A stretch of DNA of 64,000 nt from Candidatus Gastranaerophilales bacterium (GCA_910586855.1 CAJUJH010000001.1:1-64000); one strand, 5' to 3'. Positions 50,866-60,412 are shown, counted from the first letter of the stretch. Program-made: numbers and translations. The notes: generated from the letters alone by a model not told the origin.

Positions 50866-51712
50866 AATAAAACTCCATAAATTTGGCTTGAATTAAATCA
50901 GCAGGATTATTTGGATTTTTTATATGAACATCATGAATAAAAAAGTTTTTATAATTAACTAATGAATACAAGCCATTTTTATCTTTTTTAGGGAATTGTT
51001 CAAATTTTTCTGTTTTTATAACACAATAAAATTGAAAATTTGAAGAAATGTTTTGTTTTGGAAGATAAGCAAAAACCTTTTTAGGATGGTGCATTGTCCA
51101 CATTCCTCTAATTCTTAAATCAGTAATTCCTAATGGGTCAACCCTTTTAACCCTACCTAACTCATTGGTTTTTGTTAGTTCTATATCTTCAATAGAATTT
51201 ATACCGGCAATAACTTTATTTTTAGTATTTTCATAAATATCACTGTTTGCAGCACAGCAGTCACCATACACAAACCAAAGTTCTTTTAAATCACTATTGC
51301 TTGTATTTCCGACGATATAAATAATATCTTTTTCATCCCAATTTTCACAATTTTTGCATTTAGAAGTTATCATTTTACTTTTTGAATATAATTTATTTTT
51401 TGGGTATGAACTGTTTAGGGGTAATGCATTTGTATTGCCTTGAAGTTTTTTTACCTCAATAGCATCGCCATTTTTTAAGATAATATCCGGAGGATTATTT
51501 TGATTTCCTGTATATGAAAAAGTTTTATTATAAGCATCTAATTTTGAATACTCATCTTCGTACAAAAAAGTATTTGCAAATAAATCTTTTATATAAACTT
51601 CCAAAGCATTGCCGATACCGTTTACTCGATTTTTGCCTGAATAATGAGCAGTCAATGTAACTACAGGATTTTCTATTAAATTTTTAATTGCAATTAAAAT
51701 ATTTGAAGTCAT
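50858..51712 (-). CDS. NgoPII-family type II restriction endonuclease (predicted GGCC)
   Basis: From ATG 51712 the product is 284 residues. It contains [19 protein letters not shown], a PD-(D/E)XK core (PD..., E-V-K), [15 protein letters not shown] and [12 protein letters not shown], in line with the NgoPII family as recalled. The family cuts GGCC and is paired with an m5C methyltransferase, which follows with an 8-nt overlap. A complete type II restriction-modification system is therefore predicted. The start 7 codons earlier is less likely. Confidence 0.85.
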   Translation of the reverse strand: MTSNILIAIKNLIENPVVTLTAHYSGKNRVNGIGNALEVYIKDLFANTFLYEDEYSKLDAYNKTFSYTGNQNNPPDIILKNGDAIEVKKLQGNTNALPLNSSYPKNKLYSKSKMITSKCKNCENWDEKDIIYIVGNTSNSDLKELWFVYGDCCAANSDIYENTKNKVIAGINSIEDIELTKTNELGRVKRVDPLGITDLRIRGMWTMHHPKKVFAYLPKQNISSNFQFYCVIKTEKFEQFPKKDKNGLYSLVNYKNFFIHDVHIKNPNNPADLIQAKFMEFYYG

Positions 51713-51746
51713 TAATACCAAGTTCCATAACAATATTTTATATTTT

Positions 51747-51777
51747 ATTAAGACCTTGAAAACTTCAAGGTCTTAAT
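51747..51777. terminator. Long hairpin between nrdJ and the restriction gene
   Basis: ATTAAGACCTTGAA and TTCAAGGTCTTAAT form a 14-bp perfect stem with a 3-nt loop. The minus-strand trailing sequence is AAAATATAAAA, so termination is uncertain, but the stem lies just beyond the nrdJ stop. Confidence 0.55.
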
Positions 51778-51793
51778 AATGATAGAAATTTAC

Positions 51794-53833
51794 TTATGAG
51801 CATCCGGAATAGCCGCAATTTAAGCAAATGAAGCATCCTTCAGCCATTTTAATTGAATTTCCGCATTCAGGACAAACGACTGTTTTGATTTCAATCCCAT
51901 GTTCGTCTATTTCTGTTTTTTCAATCTTTAATTCCTTATGTTGTTCAGGTTTTGCTTCAACAGCTGTTTCTGCCTTAGCTTCTGCTTTTTCTTCTTTCTT
52001 TTTGCCTTCTAAAAGCATAGGTTGAGAGTATCTTGAATTATTCCTGTAAACGGTAATTCCTTTTAGGTTATTTTTGTATGCAAGAATGTATGCCTGTGCT
52101 ACATCTTCAAGTGTGGCATCTTCTTCAAAATTAACAGTCTTTGAAACAGCGTTATCAGTGTGCAATTGGAACGCTGCCTGCATCATAACGTGAGATTTTG
52201 GTGAAATATCATGCGCTGTAACAAAAATTTCTTTTGTTTTTTCATCAACTCCGTCAATATGTGCAATTGAACCTGTTTGTGCGATTTCACCCATAAGTTT
52301 ATCTGAATATATACCTTTTTCAATCGCATATTCTTTAAAATTCGGGTTTACTTCATACATTTCAGTGTTATCCATAATGTTTCTTTTAAATACAAGCCCG
52401 AATAACGGTTCAACACCGCCTGAAGCCCCTGCTATCATAGATATTGTGCCGGTAGGGGCAATACATGTTGTGGTAGCGTTTCTTATGCCGTAATTTGCAA
52501 TTTCTCTGTCAAGCTCTGCCCACATATCATCAGTGATAAGCCCTGCAGATTGTCCTTTATATTTTTCATATAAATAATTGGTTCTATCATAAACTGAGCC
52601 TGCAAAGTTATTGAATTTACCGCGTTTTTTAGATAATTCAACACTTTCAACCTTTGAATGATAATCGATAAATTCCATCACTTGCTTGCCTAATTTGCAG
52701 CCCTCTTCTGAATTATAAGAAACACCCATTTTCATAAGCATATCTGCCCAGCCCATTACGCCAAGACCGATTTTTCTATTATCTTGCACCATTTGGGCAA
52801 TTTTTGGAAGAGGATAATTATTTGCAACGATAACATTATCAAGGAAATGAATTGCAAGTCTTGAAATTTCAGCCAGTTTATCCCAATTAATTGAAGGATT
52901 GCCGGAAGAATCAATTTCAACCATTTTTCCAAGGTTAATTGAACCTAAATTACAAGCTTCATAAGGAAGCAACGGCACCTCTCCGCATGGGTTTGTTGAT
53001 TCGATATCGCCAATTAGAGGAGTAGGGTTATCTTTATTCATTTTATCAATGAAAATAACTCCAGGTTCTCCTGATTGCCAAGCACCTTTAACAATTAAAT
53101 CAAAAATTTCCCTTGCTTTTAATTTTTGAACAGCAGTTTTAGTATTTGGATGAATTAATTCATAATCTCCGTCTTTTTCAAGTGCTTCCATAAATTTATC
53201 TGTGATTGCAACAGAGATATTAAAATTGTTTAACTTTGTTAAATCACTTTTGCAGTTTATAAATTCTAAAATATCAGGGTGGTCAATTCTTAAAATTCCC
53301 ATGTTAGCGCCGCGTCTTGTACCGCCTTGTTTTACGGCTTCAGTCGCTGCGTTAAATACTTCCATAAAGCTCACAGGACCGCTTGATACACCCATTGTTG
53401 AATGAACAACATCATTTTTTGGTCTCAATCTTGAAAATGAAAAACCTGTACCTCCGCCTGATTTGTGAATAAGGGCTGTATTTTTAATTGTTTCAAAAAT
53501 ACCTTCTAAACTATCTTCAACAGGAAGAACAAAACAAGCGCTCAATTGCCCGAGCTCGCGTCCTGCATTCATTAAAGTTGGGGAATTTGGCATAAAATAA
53601 GCATCTGCTATCATATCAAAAAATTGTTGCTTTGTTTGGTTAATTTCATCTTCACCGGCTCCAAAGTTTTTATCAGCATCTGCTATGGTGTATGCTACAC
53701 GCTCAAAAAGTTCTCTTGGAGTTTCTGTAACATTTCCTTTAATATCTCTTTTTAAATATCTTTTTTCTAATACCTTTTTAGCATTTTCGGATAGTTTTAT
53801 TTCACGTTTTTTGTTTTCTTCAAGAGTATTCAC
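51794..53833 (-). CDS. nrdJ: Adenosylcobalamin-dependent (class II) ribonucleotide reductase
   Basis: A 679-residue class II RNR. It contains SPTLMNAGRELGQLSACFVLPVEDS (with the substrate-site Cys), GGGTGFSFSRLRP, EAVKQGGTRRGANMGILR, NPCGEVPLLPYEACNLGSINL (Cys-X-Glu radical region) and ATTTCIAPTGTISMIAG. A C-terminal zinc-ribbon-like tail (CPECGNSIKMAEGCFICLNCG) is typical of this B12-dependent type. It works without oxygen, suiting an anaerobe, and needs AdoCbl. No cobalamin riboswitch was seen in the 200 nt upstream. Confidence 0.93.
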   Translation of the reverse strand: MNTLEENKKREIKLSENAKKVLEKRYLKRDIKGNVTETPRELFERVAYTIADADKNFGAGEDEINQTKQQFFDMIADAYFMPNSPTLMNAGRELGQLSACFVLPVEDSLEGIFETIKNTALIHKSGGGTGFSFSRLRPKNDVVHSTMGVSSGPVSFMEVFNAATEAVKQGGTRRGANMGILRIDHPDILEFINCKSDLTKLNNFNISVAITDKFMEALEKDGDYELIHPNTKTAVQKLKAREIFDLIVKGAWQSGEPGVIFIDKMNKDNPTPLIGDIESTNPCGEVPLLPYEACNLGSINLGKMVEIDSSGNPSINWDKLAEISRLAIHFLDNVIVANNYPLPKIAQMVQDNRKIGLGVMGWADMLMKMGVSYNSEEGCKLGKQVMEFIDYHSKVESVELSKKRGKFNNFAGSVYDRTNYLYEKYKGQSAGLITDDMWAELDREIANYGIRNATTTCIAPTGTISMIAGASGGVEPLFGLVFKRNIMDNTEMYEVNPNFKEYAIEKGIYSDKLMGEIAQTGSIAHIDGVDEKTKEIFVTAHDISPKSHVMMQAAFQLHTDNAVSKTVNFEEDATLEDVAQAYILAYKNNLKGITVYRNNSRYSQPMLLEGKKKEEKAEAKAETAVEAKPEQHKELKIEKTEIDEHGIEIKTVVCPECGNSIKMAEGCFICLNCGYSGCS

Positions 53834-54063
53834 TCGTTTTGCCTCCCCAAATAATTAAAATAAGTAATTTATGACATTATACCAAAAACGTTTTCTAAAA
53901 CTATGAATGTTAATTAATTTTGTTAAAGAATATTAATATTGAAAAAAATTGCCAAAATCATTTAGCCATCATGGTTTTTGGATTTAAATAAAAAATATTT
54001 AAGCCCAAAATTAAAAACACATGTAGAATAAAAACGGTATAAATTTTGGATAGAAAAAATAAA

Positions 54064-54606
54064 ATGAACGTCGTGCATTTTATAGCGGAAAAATACTACA
54101 GGCTTGCTTTTGATTATTTTCATTACGAAAATAATATACAGCTTGCTCAAAAATATATAAATCTAGCTTTAAAAGACGATAAAAGCCACATTAAAAGCCT
54201 CATGTTAAAAGGGGAGATTCTTTTAAGAAAAAGAAATATGCAAAGTGCGCTTAAAACATTTTTAAAAATACAAAAATTAGACCCAAACAATCTATTGAAT
54301 GCTTTTTATCTGGCAAAAACATATAATTTAATTGATGAATACAAAACAGGTTTAAGTATCTTGGATAAAATTTTAAAAAGTAAAACACAAAATATAGAAT
54401 TTTTATCTGAATGCTATAGACTAAAAATAGATATTTTAATGAATCTTAATCAATATAGTAAAGCTGAAAAAATACTAAAGACGCTGAATAATAAATTAAA
54501 ATCCGATGATATTTTTGATATTGAGGAGAATTTTTATAAAACGGTTGAAAATAAAAAATATTTTGAACAAAACACAAATAACAGAATTTTACATATAAAT
54601 TTTTAA
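54064..54606 (+). CDS. TPR-repeat protein, 180 aa
   Basis: From ATG 54064 (an in-frame TTG six codons earlier lies in AT-rich DNA) the product has three to four tetratricopeptide repeats: YFHYENNIQLAQKYINLALKDDKSHIKS, MLKGEILLRKRNMQSALKTFLKIQKLDPNN, AFYLAKTYNLIDEYKTGLSILDKIL and a degenerate fourth. It is a soluble protein-interaction scaffold of unknown partner. Its neighbours are a prepilin gene and, on the other strand, nrdJ. Confidence 0.75.
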   Translation: MNVVHFIAEKYYRLAFDYFHYENNIQLAQKYINLALKDDKSHIKSLMLKGEILLRKRNMQSALKTFLKIQKLDPNNLLNAFYLAKTYNLIDEYKTGLSILDKILKSKTQNIEFLSECYRLKIDILMNLNQYSKAEKILKTLNNKLKSDDIFDIEENFYKTVENKKYFEQNTNNRILHINF

Positions 54607-54700
54607 TTTTCCATCGTTTGATTACTTTTAAAATATAAAAAAGTATGGTTAAATAATAAATGTAATGTTTTAATTAGAAGTTGTGAGATTAAGGAAGATA

Positions 54701-55477
54701 ATGAAAAAAGGTTTTACACTTGTTGAGGTCGTGCTAACACTCAGTATTATAGGGGTTATTGCTGCTACCACAATTCCTACAATGATTCACTATACAAATA
54801 AAAAAGCGACTATTGAACAATTAAAAAAATCTGCTGCTACATTAAATCAGGCTATTTATAATGCAACAATAACAAACGGGGAATTAAATACCTGGTCTTG
54901 GCAAACAGATGACGGCATTTTTAATATAATGCAAAATGTTATTACTCCAAGATTAAATGTCGGCTATATGTGCAGTGGAAGTACAGGTACGAACAGCCAC
55001 TGTGTTTACAAGATACAAACACTTGGTGGTAATGAAGAAGACATTGATAAAGCGTTTATAGCAAAAACAAGAGTTTTATTAAACGACGGTTCTCTTGTCG
55101 CCTTTACTGATGCAAGTAGTTTTCTGAGTCCAGATAGCAGCGAAGGTGATGATGGGGATGATGACAGTATAGATAAGCCAACAAACAGTGTATGTAACTG
55201 GGGTGGAAATCCAAAAACTCTTTGCGGCGTGTTTATGGTTGATGTAAACGGAAACAAAAAACCAAATATGGTTGGAAAAGATATATTCTATTATGGAGTA
55301 TATTTATCAGGAACAGTTCTTCCATATGGTGCAAATGAAGGGGATGAATTTATTGAACAAAATTGTACAACCGGTTCATCTGGTACTACCTGTGCTGCAA
55401 AAATTACAAGAAACGGCTGGGACGTTTGCTATAGTAATTGCGGTGACAATGAAAGTCCATATCCTGTTCGTTTTTAA
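54701..55477 (+). CDS. Type IV prepilin-like protein
   Basis: From ATG 54701 (AAGGA five nt upstream) the product begins MKKG-FTLVEVVLTLSIIGVIAATTIPTM: a short leader, prepilin cleavage site after Gly4, Glu at +5 and a hydrophobic helix. The ~225-residue globular part has paired cysteines and an Asp/Ser-rich insert (~130-150). Large numbers of such pilin-like proteins occur in gut Melainabacteria-like genomes. It would be processed by PilD and assembled or exported by the PilMN/PilO machinery at 17.8-20.1 kb. Confidence 0.88.
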   Translation: MKKGFTLVEVVLTLSIIGVIAATTIPTMIHYTNKKATIEQLKKSAATLNQAIYNATITNGELNTWSWQTDDGIFNIMQNVITPRLNVGYMCSGSTGTNSHCVYKIQTLGGNEEDIDKAFIAKTRVLLNDGSLVAFTDASSFLSPDSSEGDDGDDDSIDKPTNSVCNWGGNPKTLCGVFMVDVNGNKKPNMVGKDIFYYGVYLSGTVLPYGANEGDEFIEQNCTTGSSGTTCAAKITRNGWDVCYSNCGDNESPYPVRF

Positions 55478-55527
55478 ATTTTAAATAAATCTTTTTATCA
55501 AAAATATTTATGGTATTCTTAAAGTTA

Positions 55528-56502
55528 ATGAACGAGAATACCATAAATTTTATATTTAACGAAATAGAAAAAGCACAAAAGATTCTTATAATATCTCATG
55601 TTAATCCAGATGGTGACACATTAGGAACAATGTGTGCTCTTAAATTGTTTATAGGAAAAAAAGCTGATACCTTAGTTCAAACCTCAGCTGCAACTGGGAT
55701 TCCTGAGACTTATAAATTTTTGCCTGAAATAAATTTAAGTAAAAATCTGGACAATGTTCAAAATATTTATGACCTTGTTATAGCTGTAGATGTAGCATCA
55801 ATAGACAGAATTGTTCAAAATGCAAGGCAAATTTTTGATAATGCAAAAATGACGATAAATATTGACCACCATAAAACAAATAACGGCTATGCAAAACTGA
55901 ATTATGTGATTGGGAGTGCTTCAAGCGCTGGAGAAGTTTTATATAATATTTTTAAAGAAAAAAATATTGAAATTACAAAAGATATGGCAGATTGCCTATA
56001 TGTTTCAATCTTAACAGACACAGGCGGATTCCGCTATGAAAATACAAAGCCTGAAACTCTGGAAATTGCAGCAAAATTAATAAAACTTGGCGTAGATAAT
56101 GCTGATATAACAAAAAAATGTTACAACAAAAAAGCAAAAAATATGGTGCTATTCCAGGCTTCAATAGTTTCAAAAGCAAAATTTCTATTAAATAATACCG
56201 TTGCAATAGCTTTGATTGAAGAGAGCGATTTTAAAAAATTCGGTGCAAACAATGAATATACAGAAGGTATCGCTGAAACCTTAAGAACAATAAAAACAGT
56301 TGAAGTATCTGCAGTTTTAAAAGAATCTGACAATCAAACAACCAAGGTAAGCCTAAGAAGCGATAATATTGATGTATGTGAAATTGTAAAAAAGTTTAAT
56401 GGCGGAGGTCATATCCATGCGGCAGGATGCACAATTAAAAAACCTCTGAAAATAGCGTATGAACTTTTAGTAGATGAGATTGAAAAATGTTTAAACTCGT
56501 AA
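55528..56502 (+). CDS. nrnA: DHH-family phosphoesterase NrnA-like
   Basis: A 324-residue DHH-DHHA1 protein from ATG 55528: SHVNPDGDTLGTM (motif I), AVDVASIDR (II), IDHHKTN (III, the DHH residues) and LTDTGGFRYENT (IV), then a GGGHIHAAGC DHHA1 signature. NrnA degrades short oligonucleotides (nanoRNA) and 3'-phosphoadenosine 5'-phosphate, and some members cleave pGpG or c-di-AMP. In this c-di-GMP-rich genome a pGpG role is reasonable inference. TATTCT lies 7 nt before the chosen ATG. The 3' end overlaps the next gene by 16 nt. Confidence 0.88.
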   Translation: MNENTINFIFNEIEKAQKILIISHVNPDGDTLGTMCALKLFIGKKADTLVQTSAATGIPETYKFLPEINLSKNLDNVQNIYDLVIAVDVASIDRIVQNARQIFDNAKMTINIDHHKTNNGYAKLNYVIGSASSAGEVLYNIFKEKNIEITKDMADCLYVSILTDTGGFRYENTKPETLEIAAKLIKLGVDNADITKKCYNKKAKNMVLFQASIVSKAKFLLNNTVAIALIEESDFKKFGANNEYTEGIAETLRTIKTVEVSAVLKESDNQTTKVSLRSDNIDVCEIVKKFNGGGHIHAAGCTIKKPLKIAYELLVDEIEKCLNS

Positions 56503-57386
56503 AGGAATATTTTTTAAACCTTATAGACAGTATTGTCCATGAAGATTTTCCTAATGCTGCAGCCGAAATGGCATATATGCTTGTAATTGGTATTTTTCCT
56601 TTTATGCTTTTTTTAACTGCTGTTTTTGGATGGCTTGGCAAGCAGTTTTTTATGACAAAATTGCTCTCTGCATTATCTACGATTGCTCCTGCTGATGTAA
56701 TCAAGCTCATAACATCTGTTTTGAAAGAAGTGACCCTGTTTCAAAATGGCGGATTAATAGGTATAGCAGGGTTTTTTGTAACGTTGTTTTTAGCATCAAA
56801 TGCTATTGCGGTAATTATCAAAGGTTTAAACCGTGCTAATAAAATTCAGGAAAACCGCTCATTTATTCATGTCAGGCTTTTATCAATTTTAATGGTGTTT
56901 GTAAATACATTTTTTCTTTTTATTTCAATAAACCTTGTTATTTTTGGGAAAGTAATTTTATATGTAATATCTCCTTACCTTCATTTGCCGGATGAATTTG
57001 TAAATACAATTCTTATTTTAAGATGGCCTATTGCTTTTATTTTACTGTTTATACTTGCAATGATAAATTATTATGTTCTTCCTGCAAGAGATTTTTCTCT
57101 TAAAAGAAAAAGTATAGTCCCGGGCGCTTTATTTTTCTGTATATTTTGGCTGCTTGGCAGCTGGCTTTTTTCTTTGTATGTAAATGAACTTGGCACATAC
57201 AATAAAGTTTATGGAACAATCGGAACATTTGCCATTCTTATGGTTTGGCTTTATTACACATCAATTATCATGTTAATTGGCGGGGAAATTAATAACCAAA
57301 CCCTTGATAAATTAACCAGCAAAAAAGATACGGATTATCCTAATTTTAAAATTTCAACCCCATGGGATAGCAATCAAAACCTTTAA
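56487..57386 (+). CDS. YihY/virulence factor BrkB family membrane protein
   Basis: A 299-residue protein with six membrane segments and the YihY/BrkB pattern, with NAAAEMAYMLVIGIFPFMLFLTAVFG near the N-terminus and VYGTIGTFAILMVWLYYTSIIMLIGGEIN near the C-terminus. Family members are widely conserved and of uncertain function; earlier annotation as RNase BN is discounted. It begins inside the nrnA gene, so translation is coupled. Confidence 0.87.
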   Translation: MFKLVKEYFLNLIDSIVHEDFPNAAAEMAYMLVIGIFPFMLFLTAVFGWLGKQFFMTKLLSALSTIAPADVIKLITSVLKEVTLFQNGGLIGIAGFFVTLFLASNAIAVIIKGLNRANKIQENRSFIHVRLLSILMVFVNTFFLFISINLVIFGKVILYVISPYLHLPDEFVNTILILRWPIAFILLFILAMINYYVLPARDFSLKRKSIVPGALFFCIFWLLGSWLFSLYVNELGTYNKVYGTIGTFAILMVWLYYTSIIMLIGGEINNQTLDKLTSKKDTDYPNFKISTPWDSNQNL

Positions 57387-57393
57387 TTGTATC

Positions 57394-57422
57394 TTTACAA
57401 ATTGTAAAAATTATCATAGAAT
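57394..57422 (+). promoter_or_regulatory. Promoter of the yhaM-like gene
   Basis: TTTACA (57394-57399), 17-bp spacer and TAGAAT (57417-57422), 6 nt before the ATG at 57429. The mRNA is predicted leaderless. Confidence 0.65.
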
Positions 57423-57428
57423 TGTTGA

Positions 57429-58256
57429 ATGGTTGATTTAAATGCAGATTATGAAGTAATGGCATACAGTGTGGGCGATACAAAAGCCGGCACAAAGATG
57501 GGAAAACTTCAATTAAGAAATATTAATGAAAATTCTACGCTGAATTGTATTTTATGGGAAGAAACCCTAAACAGACTGGACCCGAAGTTGTTTAGAACCG
57601 GCAATATTGTAAAAATTACCGGAGCAAGTTTTAATGAAAAATTTAATAATTGCCTTGTAAGCAATATGGAACTTATAAAAGAAGCTGCTCTCGGGCTTAG
57701 CGAAGAAACAAGAGAAGAGCTTTATTCTAATATTTTAAAGATAATTGATGAATTTAAAAACGACAAACTTAAAGAGTTTGTTAAAGATATTTGGGTAAAA
57801 AATAAAGATTTAATTAAAATCTCTCCTGCTGCAAAAATGATGCACCATAATTATTTGGGCGGTCTTATTCAGCATATCTATGAATGTCTTGAATTTGCAC
57901 AGTGTATTTATCCAAATATGTATAAAAAAATCAATAAAGATATACTTTTTGCTGCCTGTATTTTGCATGATATTGGAAAAATCTTTGAATATAAAATTAA
58001 TTTTGAAACAGGTTTTGTAGATTACAATGAAGACTTTAGAAAAGATTGGATAAGCCATTCCCAATATGGTTTTACCTTATGCATGTCAAATGACCAGCCT
58101 CAAATTGCAAAAATGATAGCTTCTCATCACGGGAGAGCTGATTGGGGTGCTATGATTGATTTAGGAGAGAAAGATTTAGAAAACTATTACTATATAGTTC
58201 ATCATATTGATGATTTATCTGCAAAATTTGGCAGAATCTATGTCAGTGATTTGTAG
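57429..58256 (+). CDS. yhaM: 3'-5' exoribonuclease YhaM-like (OB fold plus HD domain)
   Basis: A 275-residue protein: an OB-fold at ~10-80 (KMGKLQLRNINENSTLNCILWEE) and an HD domain at ~130-250 with HHNYLGGLIQHIYECLEFA, AACILHDIGKIFEY and IASHHGRADWG. This is the YhaM layout of Gram-positive bacteria and some others, which degrades RNA and DNA 3'-5' with Mn2+. It is slightly shorter than Bacillus YhaM (~314 aa). It begins directly after a leaderless-type promoter. Confidence 0.85.
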   Translation: MVDLNADYEVMAYSVGDTKAGTKMGKLQLRNINENSTLNCILWEETLNRLDPKLFRTGNIVKITGASFNEKFNNCLVSNMELIKEAALGLSEETREELYSNILKIIDEFKNDKLKEFVKDIWVKNKDLIKISPAAKMMHHNYLGGLIQHIYECLEFAQCIYPNMYKKINKDILFAACILHDIGKIFEYKINFETGFVDYNEDFRKDWISHSQYGFTLCMSNDQPQIAKMIASHHGRADWGAMIDLGEKDLENYYYIVHHIDDLSAKFGRIYVSDL

Positions 58257-58310
58257 AAATATTGTTTAAAATAAATTTTATACCGGAACAAAAGAGGAAT
58301 TTATACAAAA

Positions 58311-58997
58311 ATGAAAAAAATAATTGCGATTTTTGCTTTTTTAATGCTTATAATGTTTGGTTTTCAAAATGCTCAAGCTTATCAGATAAAAGCGGATGCG
58401 CAGACAAAAAGAATCCCTATGGGTACAAAATTAAACCTTGAAGCAGCAAGCACCGTTACAACAGAGTTATTGCGCAAAGGAGATATGTTTAGTGCCTATT
58501 TAACACAAGATGTTTATGTTGATGATGTGGTTGTTTTGCCTAAAGGTACAATAGTAAGAGGTAATACCGCAGATGTTGTGCGCAAAAAAAGGTTATCAAA
58601 ATCAGCAATCCTATACTTGAATTTTGACCATATAGTTGCACCAAACGGAAAACAGCTTCCAATAAGAGCAGGAATAAGTTCTCACATGAAGCTGACAAAT
58701 GATGGCGGTATTGGCGGAGGTGGATACAAAGAAGCTTTTCTTGAAAACGCCGATAAATCAGGCGAAATTATTGCAAAAAGTGTGGACTGGGGTGTAAATT
58801 CAGGTGAAGAATTATTTAAAGGCGGAAAGTTTTTAATAACACCTTTTGCCGCACTAGGCGGTACTGTTGCAGGTGCAGGCTATCTTATAGGAGATAGCAT
58901 TGCTGACCTTTTTAGAAAAGGTCAGACCATTGTAATAACTAAAGGGCAAAGATTTACCATTATGCTTCTTGAACCTTTGGATGTACCTATATATTAG
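58311..58997 (+). CDS. Secreted/membrane-associated hypothetical protein, 228 aa
   Basis: A signal peptide (cleavage AQA-YQ) is followed by a beta-rich domain: IPMGTKLNLEAASTVTTELLRKGDMFSAYLTQDVYVDDVVVLPKGTIVRG. Then a glycine-rich and hydrophobic stretch, and ITKGQRFTIMLLEPLDVPIY. The domain has the flavour of VirB10/TrbI-like or LPS-assembly barrel strands (setting and withdrawing a cap), but no family call can be made. AGAGGA lies about 12 nt before the ATG. It precedes pncC by 11 nt. Confidence 0.6.
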   Translation: MKKIIAIFAFLMLIMFGFQNAQAYQIKADAQTKRIPMGTKLNLEAASTVTTELLRKGDMFSAYLTQDVYVDDVVVLPKGTIVRGNTADVVRKKRLSKSAILYLNFDHIVAPNGKQLPIRAGISSHMKLTNDGGIGGGGYKEAFLENADKSGEIIAKSVDWGVNSGEELFKGGKFLITPFAALGGTVAGAGYLIGDSIADLFRKGQTIVITKGQRFTIMLLEPLDVPIY

Positions 58998-59008
58998 GTT
59001 TTATTGTT

Positions 59009-59491
59009 ATGGATGAAGTTTTCCAAAACCTTAAAGGTATTTTATTAAAAAATAATCTTAAGCTCTCTGTTGCAGAATCCTGTACAGGAGGGCTCATAAG
59101 TTCATATTTAACTGATATAGAAGGAGCTTCAAGCTTTATTGAACAAAATTTTGTAACATATGCTCCTTTTGCAAAAGTTAAATTTTTAAATGTAAATCCT
59201 AAAACCATTGAAAAATATACTGTTGTAAGCAAAGAAACAGCATATGAGATGGCTGAAGGGCTTTTTCAATATGCTGATTGTTCCATTTCAACCACAGGTT
59301 ATGCAGGAGCTTCAGATGATAAAAATAATCCCATGGGTACTGTTTATATAGGCTTTGGTTTAAAAAACGGGAACATAATAAAAACAATCAGGCATGTTTC
59401 AAAATTTAAGACAAGAATAGAAATTAAAAAAGACTTTGCAAAAACTGCCATAAAAGAATTTTTGATTTTCTTAAATGAAAATTTAGTTTAA
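59009..59491 (+). CDS. pncC: CinA C-terminal domain amidase (PncC)
   Basis: A 160-residue stand-alone CinA C-terminal domain: SVAESCTGGLISSYLTDIEGASSFI (catalytic Ser/Lys region), VSKETAYEMAEG and STTGYAGASDDKNNPMGTVYIG. PncC deamidates nicotinamide mononucleotide to recycle NAD precursors, and the family has also been linked to competence. The N-terminal MoCF domain of full-length CinA is absent. Confidence 0.9.
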   Translation: MDEVFQNLKGILLKNNLKLSVAESCTGGLISSYLTDIEGASSFIEQNFVTYAPFAKVKFLNVNPKTIEKYTVVSKETAYEMAEGLFQYADCSISTTGYAGASDDKNNPMGTVYIGFGLKNGNIIKTIRHVSKFKTRIEIKKDFAKTAIKEFLIFLNENLV

Positions 59492-59569
59492 TTTTCTTCA
59501 AATTACTTAATCATTTTCCTTACCCTGTAAAATATAGTAGAATATTTTTGTGGAATAGTATTAAGTTTT

Positions 59570-60406
59570 ATGAGCATTAAGAAGAATAAAAACCAGTTAA
59601 TAATTTCTATTTTGGTGGGTCTTGCGATTTTTATTGTAACCTATCAGTTTGTAATAAAGCAGCATCAAGAAAATGTACACCAAAGGGAAGAAATTGAAAA
59701 ATTAAAAAGCGGTATTGGAATAGAAGCTGTTAATTCTGAAAATAGCACCATTTATGTTGTTGCAAAAAAAGATATCCCAAAAAACTATGTTATAACATCT
59801 GACGATATTGAAATGAAAGATTTGGGAATGAAAATCAATGGTGCTTGCAACGATAAAAAAAATGCTATAGGTGCAAAAACAACTGCTGCAATTACAATAG
59901 GGCGCCCTGTTATTACAAAAGATATAATAGTTAAAGAAGAAACAACTGGGGCAGAAGAGCCAAGACCAGGCTTTAGGGCAGTTGCCGCTACAATTGCTGC
60001 AAATAAAATTCCACCTTTTGTAAAAGACAATGTAAATCTTGATGTTTACACAGCAAATGATACTTTTAGAGCAACAAATGTAAGAATAATAAAGGTTTCA
60101 GATACCAGCAATAAATCAAATAAACTTGTTATTTTTGAAATAAAAGAAGAAGATGTAGGCGCTTTTATTCTTGGAATGAATACAGATAAGCTTATCCCGG
60201 TACAAAAAAATTCAAATGATAAAACCGCTTATTCGTTCTCTTTTGATTCTTTTGAATACCCGTCAGAAGAAATTATAAATGATTACAAACCTGAACCTGT
60301 ACCTGTAAATAATACAAACTATACGGTTCCTGTAAACAATGTTCAAAAGAAAACGGAAACGGTTGAATTAATTCAAGGAAATGTGGTAAAAACACTGGAT
60401 TTTTAA
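59570..60406 (+). CDS. cpaB: Tad/Flp pilus assembly protein CpaB
   Basis: A 278-residue protein with an N-terminal membrane segment (~10-30) and a SAF-type periplasmic domain (~60-130: IYVVAKKDIPKNYVITSDDIEM), then a beta domain and a Pro/Asn-rich tail. CpaB/RcpC stabilises the secretin in Tad pilus systems. It is the first gene of a run continuing with cpaC, cpaE and cpaF. A TAGTAT box lies 8 nt before the ATG. Confidence 0.87.
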   Translation: MSIKKNKNQLIISILVGLAIFIVTYQFVIKQHQENVHQREEIEKLKSGIGIEAVNSENSTIYVVAKKDIPKNYVITSDDIEMKDLGMKINGACNDKKNAIGAKTTAAITIGRPVITKDIIVKEETTGAEEPRPGFRAVAATIAANKIPPFVKDNVNLDVYTANDTFRATNVRIIKVSDTSNKSNKLVIFEIKEEDVGAFILGMNTDKLIPVQKNSNDKTAYSFSFDSFEYPSEEIINDYKPEPVPVNNTNYTVPVNNVQKKTETVELIQGNVVKTLDF

Positions 60407-60412
60407 AAAATT

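Noticed and set aside
51734-51793. Possible small gene in the hairpin gap between nrdJ and the restriction gene
   Set aside because: Too short and dominated by the 14-bp hairpin; treated as a transcript-end structure.
53834-54063. Cobalamin riboswitch upstream of the B12-dependent reductase
   Set aside because: No B12-box-like sequence or extended pairing could be recognised in these ~230 nt.
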